A stretch of DNA of 64,000 bases from Persicimonas caeni (lineage in GTDB: Bacteria; Myxococcota_A; Bradymonadia; Bradymonadales; Bradymonadaceae): assembly GCF_006517175.1 (NCBI RefSeq), contig NZ_CP041186.1:1763001-1827000 (forward strand), written 5' to 3'. Below the pieces are notes generated by a model. The model was not told the origin of the DNA. It worked only from the letters and a program-made list of their open reading frames with translations, and did no database searches. Both the position numbers and the translations under genes were made by a program. This document shows positions 11,371-19,591 of this stretch, one piece after another. Each line of letters begins with the position of its first letter. Position 1 is the first letter of the stretch.

Positions 11371-11444
11371 CACCACGGAGAACACAGGGGACACGGAGAA
11401 GGGACGTATTGGTTAACTCAGTGTCCCCCGTGTTCTCCGTGGTG
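11371..11444. repeat. 24-bp inverted repeat between two genes
   Basis: Arms at 11371-11394 and 11421-11444 are complementary at 23 of 24 positions, around a 26-base loop. Each arm carries CACCACGGAGAACAC. The 106-base intergenic space is mostly this structure. There is no T-run, so it is a hairpin of unknown role, possibly an mRNA processing site between the epimerase and decarboxylase cistrons. Confidence 0.65.
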
Positions 11445-11467
11445 AATCCCCCGACATCGCAGAACCC

Positions 11468-12916
11468 ATGAACAGTGACGATTTTCGCAAATACGCCCAC
11501 CAACTGGTCGATTGGATGGCCGATTACCTCGAGACGGTCGGCGAGCGCCGGGTGGTGCCCGACGTCGAGCCGGGCGAGATTCGCGAGCAGATCCCGGGCG
11601 CCCCGCCCGAGGAGGCCGAGCCGTTCGAGCGGGTGTTTGCGGACTTCCAGGACGTCATCGTCCCCGGCATGACCCACTGGAATCACCCGGGGTGGTTCGC
11701 CTACTTCCCGGCCAATCACAGCCCGCCGTCGATCCTGGGCGAGATGCTCACCGCGACCATCGGGGCGCAGTGCATGTCGTGGCAGACCTCGCCGGCGGCG
11801 ACCGAGCTCGAGCAGGTCGTCATGGGGTGGCTGTCGCAGATGTTGGGGCTGCCCGACGGGTTCACGGGCGTGATTCAGGACACCGCGTCGACCTCGACGC
11901 TGGTGGCGCTTCTGACCGCGCGCGAGAAGGCGACCGGCCACGGGTTCGGCAAGAGCGGCAGCGCGGCCGAGGGCGCCGACAAGCTCGTCGTCTACGCGTC
12001 GAGCGAGGCGCACTCGTCGATCGCCAAGGGCGTCAAGCTCGCCGGGTTCGGCCTCGAGAACCTGCGCGGCGTGCCCGTCGACGAGACCTTCGCGATGCGG
12101 CCGGACCAGTTGCGCGAGATGATCGAAGCCGACCTGGCCGACGGGCTCGTGCCCGCGTGCGTCGTCTCGACGGTGGGCACGACCTCGTCGACCGCCATCG
12201 ACCCGGTGCGCGCCATCGGCGAAATCTGCCAAAAACATGGTGTCTGGCACCATGTCGACGCCGCCTACGCGGGCTCGGCGGCCGTCCTGCCCGAAAAACG
12301 CGACATCCTCGACGGCATGGAGCTCGTCGACAGCTTCGTGTTCAACCCGCACAAATGGCTGCTCACCAACTTCGACTGCTCGGCCTACTTCGTGCGCGAC
12401 GTCGACGAGCTGCTGCACACCTGCCAACGCCAGGCCGAATACCTCAAGACCGACTTCGACGAAGACGCGCCCAACTTCCGCGACTGGGGCATCCCGCTGG
12501 GCCGCCGCTTCCGCGCGCTCAAGCTGTGGTTCGTGATTCGCACCTACGGCGTCGAGGGCCTGCGCCAGATGATCCGCGCCCATATCGACATGGCCCAGAC
12601 CTTCCGCGGCTGGGTCGAGGACGACCCACGCTTCGAGCCGCTGGCGCCCTCGCCGTTCGGCCTCGTCTGCTTCCGCTACCACCCGCCCGAGCTCGACGCG
12701 TCCGACCCATCCGCGGAAGCCGAACTCGACCGCCTCAACGAGAAGCTCCTGCGCGAGGTCAACGCCGACGGCCGCGTCCACCTCACCCACACCCGCCTCG
12801 CCGGCCGCTACACCCTGCGCATGGCCATAGGCCAATGGCAAACCACCCTCGACGACGTCGAACTCGCGTGGCGCTTGATCTGTGAGAAGGTGGACTTGGT
12901 TGCAGGGGAGAGCTAA
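11468..12916 (+). CDS. Aromatic-L-amino-acid decarboxylase family (PLP group II)
   Basis: 482-residue PLP enzyme that decarboxylates an aromatic amino acid (tyrosine, tryptophan or DOPA) to the amine. The PLP-binding lysine is K296 in NPHKW, the pyridine-contacting aspartate is D264 in HVDAAYAG, and H182 (SEAHSS) stacks on the cofactor. The length fits the AADC/tyrosine decarboxylase group, not glutamate decarboxylase. The segment GMTHWNHPGWFAYFP is also typical. The exact substrate cannot be read. The gene ends just before the first hairpin array. Confidence 0.92.
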   Translation: MNSDDFRKYAHQLVDWMADYLETVGERRVVPDVEPGEIREQIPGAPPEEAEPFERVFADFQDVIVPGMTHWNHPGWFAYFPANHSPPSILGEMLTATIGAQCMSWQTSPAATELEQVVMGWLSQMLGLPDGFTGVIQDTASTSTLVALLTAREKATGHGFGKSGSAAEGADKLVVYASSEAHSSIAKGVKLAGFGLENLRGVPVDETFAMRPDQLREMIEADLADGLVPACVVSTVGTTSSTAIDPVRAIGEICQKHGVWHHVDAAYAGSAAVLPEKRDILDGMELVDSFVFNPHKWLLTNFDCSAYFVRDVDELLHTCQRQAEYLKTDFDEDAPNFRDWGIPLGRRFRALKLWFVIRTYGVEGLRQMIRAHIDMAQTFRGWVEDDPRFEPLAPSPFGLVCFRYHPPELDASDPSAEAELDRLNEKLLREVNADGRVHLTHTRLAGRYTLRMAIGQWQTTLDDVELAWRLICEKVDLVAGES

Positions 12917-13271
12917 CCGTAAAGGTCGCGACTAGTTCGGTGCGTGGGCATCTTGCCCTCGCCTGCTTAATCGGTGCGTGGGCATCTTGCCCCTCGTCTG
13001 CGAGCGCTGGAAGCACCCGCACCGATTGAGGGTTCGGTGCGTGGGCATCTTGCCCTCGCCTGCTTAATCGGTGCGTGGGCATCTTGCCCTCACCTGCTTA
13101 ATCGGTGCGTGGGCATCTTGCCCTCGCCTGCTTAATCGGTGCGTGGGCATCTTGCCCTCGCCTGCGAGCGCTGGAAGCACCCGCACCGATTGAGGGTTCG
13201 GTGCGTGGGCATCTTGCCCTCGTCTGCGAGCGCTGGAAGCACTCGCTCCGATTGGCGGCCAACGCCCATGC
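12917..13271. repeat. Hairpin array A-left: seven copies of a GTGGGCATCTTGCCC unit
   Basis: 355 non-coding bases. The core GGTGCGTGGGCATCTTGCCC recurs seven times, at roughly 12939, 12972, 13034, 13069, 13104, 13138 and 13200. The short spacing is about 34 bases, with a longer spacer that also carries an inverted GCACCGATTGAGG. Each core contains GGGCA-TCT-TGCCC, a self-pairing hairpin. Spacers are themselves repeated, not unique, so this is not CRISPR. The mirror-image array lies at 16370-16668. Confidence 0.85.
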
Positions 13272-15143
13272 TCAGCGCACGTCCCGGTAGTACACCCGCC
13301 CGTTCTGCTCGTCGGTCCACACCACAAACTCCTCGGTCGCCACGATCCCGCCGGCGCGCGTCCACGGCGTGACCTCGCTGAACGCGTCGTCCTCGCCATA
13401 GGTGTACCGAATGATCGTGTTGCGCACTGGAAAGTAAGCCGTCGCTCCCACGGTCGCCATGCGCGCGTGGTGCGGCGGCGGGGTGTAGGTCGGGCAGTCG
13501 CCCGAACCCTCCTGAAGGTCGATGCGACACAGCGCCAGCGCGTTATTCGGGAAGCTTCGGTAGCGAAGGTCGAACCATAGCCAGCCCTCGGCGTCGACGT
13601 GGATGTGCTGGGTGTAGAAATACTGCATGTTGTCGCCAAGCCCGATGCTGTCCTTGTCGATCATGACCTGGGCGCCCTCGGCTCCGCTCGTGTCGATATA
13701 CGACAGCGTGGTCTCGGCGGCGCTCCCCTTCGTGCTGTAAAAAATCGTGGGACCGACCAACTCGACGCCGGACGGACCCACCAGATCTGTGAGCACGTCT
13801 TCGACGGTGTCAGACACCGTGTCGTAGCGGCGCAGCGTGGTTTCGGAGAGCCACACCACGTGAGTTTCGTTGGCGGTGAGCGCGCGGGGATCGACCTGGG
13901 CGTCGGCGAGTGTGGTGCTCGTGCCGTCGTTCGGATCGACCTGCACGATCGTCTCGGCGCCCGGGTCGGCGACGAAAAGCGAGGCGCCGTCGGTGACCAT
14001 CTCGGTGGGCGTGTTCAGGCCCTCGTAGACCGAGGCGACGGTCCAGTCGGTCGGGTCGATGCTCACGATGCTGCCCGCGCCGCGGTCGAGGACGTACCAC
14101 TGGCCGCCTGCTGCGACGATGGGGCCGGGCTCGAGGAGGCCCTCGGTGACAACTGCGGGAAGCTCGGCGGCGGGAGCCAGGGGGCGGTCGGTCTGCCGGC
14201 GGTTTTCGTCGGCGGGCGCGCTCAACTCGCCGCGCACCGCGCCGTCCGGGGGAGCAGCGAGGTCGGCGTCCCAGGCGCAGCGAAAGCCGATATTGCGCGA
14301 GCGGCGCTCGGGGTTGGCGCCCCAGCGCGCCTTCGTGCGGCGCCAGCGCCCGCTCGACAGGTGTCCGCCGCCGCGCACCACGCGCAGCGTACCGGCCTCC
14401 GCGTCGGTCGGCTGGGGGCCGGTGGGGTTCGTCTGCGCGGCGCCGTCCTCGGCGTAGCGCGCGTACGGGTCGGCAACCCACTCGGCGACGTTGCCCGCCA
14501 TGTCGAAGACGCCCTCGGGCGTCTGCCCGGCCGCCAGGCTGCCCACGTCGAGCACGCCCTGCTGGCAAAACGAGGCCCCGGCGAAGTAATTGGCGGCCTC
14601 GCAGCCAGCGCCCTCGTCACCCCACGGAAACTCGCGGTTGTCGGTCCCGGCGGCCGCATACTCCCACTCCGCCTCGGTGGGCAGGCGCTTTCCGGCCCAC
14701 TTGCAGTAGTGATCGGCAGCTTGCCAGGTCACGAAGCGCACCGGCTCGTTCGCGGTGCCCTCGACGGGCAAATAGCCCCCGTCGACCTTCTCGATGTGCT
14801 GGTTGGGATGCCAGTGATAGTCGCCGGCCGCCCATGTCAAAAAGAGGGCGAACTCGGCGACCGTGACCTCGTGCCGGTCGAGGGAGAAGGCGTCGACGGT
14901 CACCTCGTGGGCGGGCTGCTCGTTGACGAACCAGCGGTCGCCGTAGCGGCCGAGCTCCTCGTCGGTGCTCGTGCCCATGGTGAACGTGCCCCCTTCGAGC
15001 GCGACCATCGTCGACGGGTGGACCTCGGGGGCCTGGGCTTGCTTGTCGGCCTGCTTGTTGGCGGCGTGTGCGGCGCCCGCGCTCAGCAGCAGCGCGCTGA
15101 AGGCGATGGTCGTGGTCATGCTCGTCGTAAGAGACGTCTTCAT
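13272..15143 (-). CDS. Exported FGE/sulfatase-modifying-fold protein with C-terminal propeller-like region
   Basis: 623 residues. A signal peptide (1-27, ending AHA) precedes a formylglycine-generating-enzyme fold at about 45-292: GGTFTMG, NEQPAHEV, GKRLPTEAEWEYAAAG (151-166), FDMAGNVAEW, GFRCAW (286-291). The paired copper-binding cysteines expected in the SxxxxC segment of true FGEs are absent: the corresponding stretch reads SSGRWRRTKARWG. True sulfatase activation is therefore unlikely, and this is one of the many FGE-fold proteins with other roles. Residues 335-623 show repeating short beta-type units (VVAAGGQWYVLD, VVTDGASLFVADP), resembling a propeller. The ATG overlaps the stop of the upstream esterase gene (ATGA), so the two are translationally coupled. 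Confidence 0.82.
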   Translation of the reverse strand: MKTSLTTSMTTTIAFSALLLSAGAAHAANKQADKQAQAPEVHPSTMVALEGGTFTMGTSTDEELGRYGDRWFVNEQPAHEVTVDAFSLDRHEVTVAEFALFLTWAAGDYHWHPNQHIEKVDGGYLPVEGTANEPVRFVTWQAADHYCKWAGKRLPTEAEWEYAAAGTDNREFPWGDEGAGCEAANYFAGASFCQQGVLDVGSLAAGQTPEGVFDMAGNVAEWVADPYARYAEDGAAQTNPTGPQPTDAEAGTLRVVRGGGHLSSGRWRRTKARWGANPERRSRNIGFRCAWDADLAAPPDGAVRGELSAPADENRRQTDRPLAPAAELPAVVTEGLLEPGPIVAAGGQWYVLDRGAGSIVSIDPTDWTVASVYEGLNTPTEMVTDGASLFVADPGAETIVQVDPNDGTSTTLADAQVDPRALTANETHVVWLSETTLRRYDTVSDTVEDVLTDLVGPSGVELVGPTIFYSTKGSAAETTLSYIDTSGAEGAQVMIDKDSIGLGDNMQYFYTQHIHVDAEGWLWFDLRYRSFPNNALALCRIDLQEGSGDCPTYTPPPHHARMATVGATAYFPVRNTIIRYTYGEDDAFSEVTPWTRAGGIVATEEFVVWTDEQNGRVYYRDVR

Positions 15144-16219
15144 TGGTCACTCCCGGGCAGGGGACGCTCGGACAAAAAGTCCCACCACTGCTGGTTGAGC
15201 TGGGATTGCCAGCGGTGAGCGACGTTTTCGAGGCGGTGGTACACGAGGTTCTCGCCGCGCTGCCAGCCGAGGCTTTCGAGGCGCTCGACGATGGCGTCGG
15301 CGGCGTGCATGCCTTGGGCGCAGCTGCGACCAGGCGCCGCCGCGCAAGTGCCCCCGGGGCGGCAGTCGATGCACACGTCGTCATCTTGGACCCCGTGGAT
15401 GAAGACGAGCGGGACCTGGCGGCCGTCCCACGCGCTCAAGCGCTCGTCGAGGTAGCCGAACTCGGTGAAGCCCGACTGGACGACCGCGCCGGCGATGAGG
15501 TCGGAGAGCTCGATGGCCCCGATAAACGCCATCGCCGCCCCGCGCGAGTGCCCGCTCAGGTAGATGCGGCGCCGGTCGACGTTGTAGTCGGCGCCGACCT
15601 CGTCGATGATCTGGCGCAAAAACTGGAAGTCGGGGTTCTCGTCGGTCGCGTTCGCCCAGTCCCAATCCGTCCACCACGCCCAGCGGCCCTGGCGAAACTC
15701 CTGGCCGGCGTACACCACGATGAAGGCGTTGAGGTCGGCGGTGCGCGTCAGATCGGTGTGCGGGGCCATCACACGGTGCCCGACACGGTGCCCGGGCATG
15801 TTGATGACCAGCGGATAGGCCCGGGCCGGATCATAGAATCGCGGGACGTCGACGCGGTAGTGGCGCTGCACCTCGCCGACGTCCTCGAGCCCGCTGGGCA
15901 CCGGCGTGGTCCGGTCGACGAAGCCCGTCACCGGCTGGTCGCCGGCCGACGGGTCCGGGGCGGCGTAGGCCGGCTCGGCCGACTCCTCGCGGTGCGCACA
16001 GGCCGCCGCGAACAAGTACAGCGCCTCGCCGCTCTCACACGCCGCCACGCAATCGGCCGAGTCGGTGCCGAGCGCACAATTGGCCGGCTCGTCACAGGTG
16101 CCGTCGTTGGCAAACTCGCACGAATTCGCCGGGTCGGGCTTCTGCTTGTCGTCCCCGCAACCGGCGACGACGCCTGCGGCCAGGGCGACGAGCAGGGCCA
16201 GTTTCGCAATCGCTTTCAT
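15140..16219 (-). CDS. Lipoprotein esterase of the PHB-depolymerase/LpqC type
   Basis: 359 residues. Lipobox VAGC gives lipidated C21. A Cys-rich linker follows (about 34-75). An alpha/beta-hydrolase domain has the nucleophile elbow GHSRG at 223-227 (S225), preceded by the family segment ADYNVDRRRIYL. A putative acidic residue lies in HGVQDDD and a late histidine in VAHRW. Relatives hydrolyse polyhydroxybutyrate, feruloyl or acetyl-xylan esters outside the cytoplasm; the substrate is unknown. The first gene of a two-gene unit with the FGE-fold protein. An 18-bp palindrome lies 32 bases upstream of the ATG. A direct duplication of ACACGGTGCCCG occurs inside the gene near 15771. Confidence 0.8.
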   Translation of the reverse strand: MKAIAKLALLVALAAGVVAGCGDDKQKPDPANSCEFANDGTCDEPANCALGTDSADCVAACESGEALYLFAAACAHREESAEPAYAAPDPSAGDQPVTGFVDRTTPVPSGLEDVGEVQRHYRVDVPRFYDPARAYPLVINMPGHRVGHRVMAPHTDLTRTADLNAFIVVYAGQEFRQGRWAWWTDWDWANATDENPDFQFLRQIIDEVGADYNVDRRRIYLSGHSRGAAMAFIGAIELSDLIAGAVVQSGFTEFGYLDERLSAWDGRQVPLVFIHGVQDDDVCIDCRPGGTCAAAPGRSCAQGMHAADAIVERLESLGWQRGENLVYHRLENVAHRWQSQLNQQWWDFLSERPLPGSDQ

Positions 16220-16251
16220 GATCTTGTCCGAGAAGGTGCCTCACGCGCCTA

Positions 16252-16269
16252 TAAGTAAGCGCTTACTTA
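16252..16269. promoter_or_regulatory. 18-bp perfect palindrome upstream of the esterase module
   Basis: TAAGTAAGC-GCTTACTTA is perfectly symmetric and begins 33 bases from the esterase ATG, so it overlaps the probable promoter or early leader. AGTAAGC half-sites in such a palindrome resemble TetR-family operators. The cognate regulator is not in the window. Confidence 0.6.
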
Positions 16270-16369
16270 CTTTAGGTATGGGTGAAATGCAAGTGTTGGT
16301 GTGGGGGGCTAACCGGGAAGGGCGCAAAGGTCACAAAGGGAAAGGCTGAGTGCAATCACGGAGGGCTGT

Positions 16370-16668
16370 CGTCAATCCGTGCGAGTGCTTCCAGCTCTCG
16401 CTTACGAGGGCAAGATGCCCACGCACCGAACTCTCAATCGGTGCGGGTGCTTCCAGCTCTCGCTCACGAGGGCAAGATGCCCACGCACCGAACAACACGA
16501 GGGCAAGATGCCCACGCACCGAACAAAACGAGGGCAAGATGCCCACGCACCGAACAACACGAGGGCAAGATGCCCCCGCACCGAGCAACACGAGGGCAAG
16601 ATGCCCCCGCACCGAGCAACACGAGGGCAAGATGCCCACGCACCGAACCCTCAATCGTGCGAGTGCTT
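16370..16668. repeat. Hairpin array A-right: seven inverted copies of the same unit
   Basis: The reverse complement of the array at 12917-13271. The core GGGCAAGATGCCCACGCACC occurs seven times (around 16408, 16471, 16502, 16533, 16564, 16594 and 16627; two copies read CCCCCGC). Here the usual period is about 31 bases with ACA/AAC spacers. With the left array it encloses the FGE-fold and esterase genes between opposite-facing repeat clusters. Confidence 0.85.
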
Positions 16669-16680
16669 CCGTGAATGTAC

Positions 16681-18555
16681 TTATTGACCGTAAAAGAGAA
16701 AGGCAGCGCCGGCGACATCGCGCGCATCGTGCATGCCGGACATCGTCACGAGCACGTCGGGGCGGCCATCGGCGTCGATATCGCCGGCGGGGCTGACCGA
16801 GAAGCCCAACGAGGCTTCCTTGTTGGGGCCCACGAAATCGCGCGCCCATTCGCCCATCTCGACCGATTGACCCTCGAGTTGCGCGGCTTCTTCGGAACCG
16901 TAGACCAGGTGCACCGCCCCGGCCCGTCGCATCGAGGCTGCATCTTCAGCCACCAACGGGGCGCCGACGAGCACGTCGTCGAATCCGTCGCCGTCGAGGT
17001 CGCCCACCGCGGCGAGCGCGCTGCCTGCTTGGCCACGGTCGGCGGTGCCTTGTAGGCGCACCGACGCATCGGCGATGGGCACCAAGCTGCCCGCGGTGCC
17101 CAACGTCGAGCCGCCGAACACGACATAGACCGCGCCGGACTCGTCAGCACCGTCAGGGCCGCCGACGAGCGGCTCGCCCACCAAAAGGTCGCGGGCGCCG
17201 TCGCCGTCGAGGTCGCCGGCGGGCGAAACGGCCGCGCCGAGGCTTCCGGCCGATCGGCTGTCGGGAGGGGTCAGGTGGACGGCGACGTCGCCGATCTCGA
17301 AGGTCTCGTCCGTCCAGGTGCTGTTGCCGTAGACCACGTAGGCCGCGCCCGCGTCGGCGGCGGCCAGCGGCGCGCCGACGACCAGGTCGCCCAGGCCGTC
17401 GCCGTTGATATCTCCCACTCCGGCCAACGAGCGCCCGGCGCCCTCGTCATTCGTGCCGAGCAAGCGCACGTCCGCGCCTTCGCTGGGGCCCAGGTACATG
17501 CGGTCGGTTGGGACTGGACGCCCGAAGATGATGTGGACACGCCCATCCTCCACGCCGACGCCCCCGCCGCGGCCTTCGGAGACGACCATGTCGTCGAGCC
17601 CGTCCCCGTTGAGGTCGGGGGCGATGTCGACCGCGTAGCCGAGCCTGTCTTCGATCCGCTCGTAGTACTCGCCATCGGGCCCATCTCGCAGAAGGTCGCC
17701 GCGCAAGCCGGCGCCGCCGAGGAAGAGGAGCGCGCGCCCCTTGTCGCCATTCCAGCCGGGCTGGCCCACGAGCAGGTCGTCGACGCCGTCGCCGTTGACG
17801 TCTCCCGACGCGTCGACGGCAAGCCCGCGGTCGCCGTATTGGGGTACCTCGAGTGTCGCGACGGCCGAGTTCAGGTCGACGGCGCCCTGCAGCGCGGCCG
17901 AGCCGTCGATGACCCACAACGCGAACGTCGCGTCTCGGTGGCCGGTGATGACGATATCGTCGCGCCCGTCGCCGGTCAGATCGCCGCCGCCGGCGACGCG
18001 CCACGGAACAGTCCCGCCGCAACAGGATTGCGTGGGCCCGAAAAAGGAGGCATCGGCAAAGTCGACGGAGAGTTGGTAGTCGCAGGCGTCTTGGACGCCG
18101 TCGGCGTCGCGGTCGCGTTGGTGGGGGTTGGCGCGATTGGGGCAGCCGTCTTCCGAATCGATGACGCCGTCGCCGTCGGTGTCGACGCCGCAGCCTTCGT
18201 CGCAGGTGTCGGTCTCAGACGTGTCACTCGCGTCGGCCACGTCCGGCGCGACGTCGTTCGCGGTGTCGGACACGGTGTCAGACACCGTGTCGGCGGCGTC
18301 TCGGCCGGTGTCAGGGGGCGTGTCTGCGCTGGTATCGGACGCATCGACAGGCGCTTCTTCGGCGAGCAGGCAGATGCGGCTTCCAAAGGCGACGCCTCCG
18401 GTCGACACGCACTCGTAGCCCGGTTGGCAGTCGGCGTCGGCCTCGCATGCTTGGCCGGCAGGCGAGCTACACGCGCTCGCAGCGAATAGCGCTGCCACTC
18501 CGAAAGCACACGCCACGATATGTCGGGACGCGCCTATCCACCTACTGCTCGACAT
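16681..18555 (-). CDS. FG-GAP seven-blade propeller lipoprotein (paralogue 1)
   Basis: 624 residues. The signal peptide ends in a lipobox with ASAC, then a Cys-rich motif (GQACEADADCQPGYEC) and an Asp/Thr/Ser-rich linker. One thrombospondin type-3 calcium motif (DTDGDGVIDSEDGCP) follows. Seven FG-GAP repeats of the form GDxxGDGxDDLLVG run from about residue 200 to the end, enough for one integrin-like beta-propeller with calcium-binding loops. This predicts a surface or periplasmic adhesion or scaffolding role; the ligand is unknown. I chose the ATG at 18555 because GGGAG precedes it. Its N-terminal Cys-motif and repeat number match the gene at 21582-23777, from which it is probably duplicated. 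The last gene of the kinase-PEGA cluster. Confidence 0.85.
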   Translation of the reverse strand: MSSSRWIGASRHIVACAFGVAALFAASACSSPAGQACEADADCQPGYECVSTGGVAFGSRICLLAEEAPVDASDTSADTPPDTGRDAADTVSDTVSDTANDVAPDVADASDTSETDTCDEGCGVDTDGDGVIDSEDGCPNRANPHQRDRDADGVQDACDYQLSVDFADASFFGPTQSCCGGTVPWRVAGGGDLTGDGRDDIVITGHRDATFALWVIDGSAALQGAVDLNSAVATLEVPQYGDRGLAVDASGDVNGDGVDDLLVGQPGWNGDKGRALLFLGGAGLRGDLLRDGPDGEYYERIEDRLGYAVDIAPDLNGDGLDDMVVSEGRGGGVGVEDGRVHIIFGRPVPTDRMYLGPSEGADVRLLGTNDEGAGRSLAGVGDINGDGLGDLVVGAPLAAADAGAAYVVYGNSTWTDETFEIGDVAVHLTPPDSRSAGSLGAAVSPAGDLDGDGARDLLVGEPLVGGPDGADESGAVYVVFGGSTLGTAGSLVPIADASVRLQGTADRGQAGSALAAVGDLDGDGFDDVLVGAPLVAEDAASMRRAGAVHLVYGSEEAAQLEGQSVEMGEWARDFVGPNKEASLGFSVSPAGDIDADGRPDVLVTMSGMHDARDVAGAAFLFYGQ

Positions 18556-18625
18556 CGAACCCACTCCCGCAACCAACACATATTCAAACACTCAAAACAC
18601 AAAAAATCGTCGACCCGCCCGGCGC

Positions 18626-19591
18626 CTACCACCGAAGCACGCCGCGCACCGCCGGTCCGCCGGAGCCCCAGCCGACCTCGGTGCTCACGGTGGCGGCCTC
18701 GTCGCCCTCTCCCTGGGTCTCGATCGCCCACAGGGCGACGCCGCCGCCCAACAGGACCGCGCCCGCCGAATAGAGCACGACGGTGCGCACCTGGGCGCTG
18801 TCGGCTTCGCTCTTGAGCGTCTGGGCGCGCTGGCGGTCGCCGCTGTTATTGGCCGCCACGAACTCCTCGGCGCGCGATTGGGCGCTGTAGTCGGAGGCGA
18901 TGCCCCCGACCAGAAGCGCGGCGCCCACGCCCATCGAACCGTAGGCGGCGTAGGTCATCCAGGGCGTCTCGCCGCCGCTGTCGGCCACGGGAGGGGCTTC
19001 GACCTGCTGCTCTTGCGCCTCTTCGAGCGCGACCTTCTCTTCGACGAGCTTGCCCGGCTCGAGCGTGACGTTGACGGTCTTTTCGGCATATCCGTTCGCG
19101 CTGACGACCAACTCGAACGCCCCCGGCGTCACCTTGCGGCGAAGCGGACACGTCAGGGTGTTCTCGCCGACCTGCACCGTGGCGTTGGGCGGCGTACACT
19201 CGAGGCTGAGGGTGGCGAACGGCTTGCAATCGTCGGCGCTCTTGAGCTGCTCGACGACCTCGACGCGCACGTCGTCCGGCAGCTTGGGCCGGGCGAGGAC
19301 ATCGGTGTAGGCGTCCTTGGCCTTCTGACAGGCGCCCGTCTGCTGGTGCAGCTTTCCGATATTGAAGGCGAGCTTGGGGTGGTCGAGGATCTGGCGGGCC
19401 TCTTCGAACTTGTCGAGGGCCTGCCACGGTTGGCCATCGTCGCGCAGCTGCGAGCCTTGCTTGACCAACTGCTTGAAGGTTTGGAGCTCTTCCTTGGAAG
19501 GCTTGGCGGCACGCGCCACCTGGGGGAACAGCCCGACGGCGACCACGCTCAGCGCCAGTGAGGTTCTACAGATACTCGTCCAAAAACTCAT
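18626..19591 (-). CDS. TPR and PEGA domain membrane protein
   Basis: 321 residues. Signal peptide or N-terminal anchor 1-28 (ending ARAA), TPR-like helices (about 35-110), and a PEGA domain (about 130-195: PPNATVQVG, VSANGYAEKTV). Two hydrophobic segments follow near 208-232 and 265-285. PEGA domains are thought to bind surface polysaccharide or peptidoglycan. The start lies inside the last codons of the upstream kinase gene (26-base overlap), so translation is coupled and the two proteins probably work together. The kinase carries its own PEGA domain. Confidence 0.8.
   Translation of the reverse strand: MSFWTSICRTSLALSVVAVGLFPQVARAAKPSKEELQTFKQLVKQGSQLRDDGQPWQALDKFEEARQILDHPKLAFNIGKLHQQTGACQKAKDAYTDVLARPKLPDDVRVEVVEQLKSADDCKPFATLSLECTPPNATVQVGENTLTCPLRRKVTPGAFELVVSANGYAEKTVNVTLEPGKLVEEKVALEEAQEQQVEAPPVADSGGETPWMTYAAYGSMGVGAALLVGGIASDYSAQSRAEEFVAANNSGDRQRAQTLKSEADSAQVRTVVLYSAGAVLLGGGVALWAIETQGEGDEAATVSTEVGWGSGGPAVRGVLRW

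Larger units (their letters stand above)
16220..16680. other. Intergenic region with operator-like palindrome and array
   Basis: 461 bases between the esterase and the downstream FG-GAP gene (both minus strand). It holds the palindrome at 16252-16269, a short purine-rich stretch, and the seven-copy hairpin array. No gene is supported: apparent reading frames here merely translate the repeats. Confidence 0.6.

Noticed and set aside
11213-12841. 542-codon minus-strand frame opposite the decarboxylase and epimerase
   Set aside because: Crosses two supported genes and the inverted repeat between them; composition typical of a shadow frame.
12917-13271. CRISPR array
   Set aside because: Repeats contain the hairpin but the spacers are themselves repeated and of few types; no cas genes nearby.
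13599-15218. 539-codon plus-strand frame opposite the FGE-fold gene
   Set aside because: Antisense shadow of a strongly supported gene with signal peptide and FGE motifs.
16282-16849. Repeat-rich small proteins with GKMPTHRT or CVGILPS motifs
   Set aside because: They are translations of the hairpin array in several frames, without start signals.
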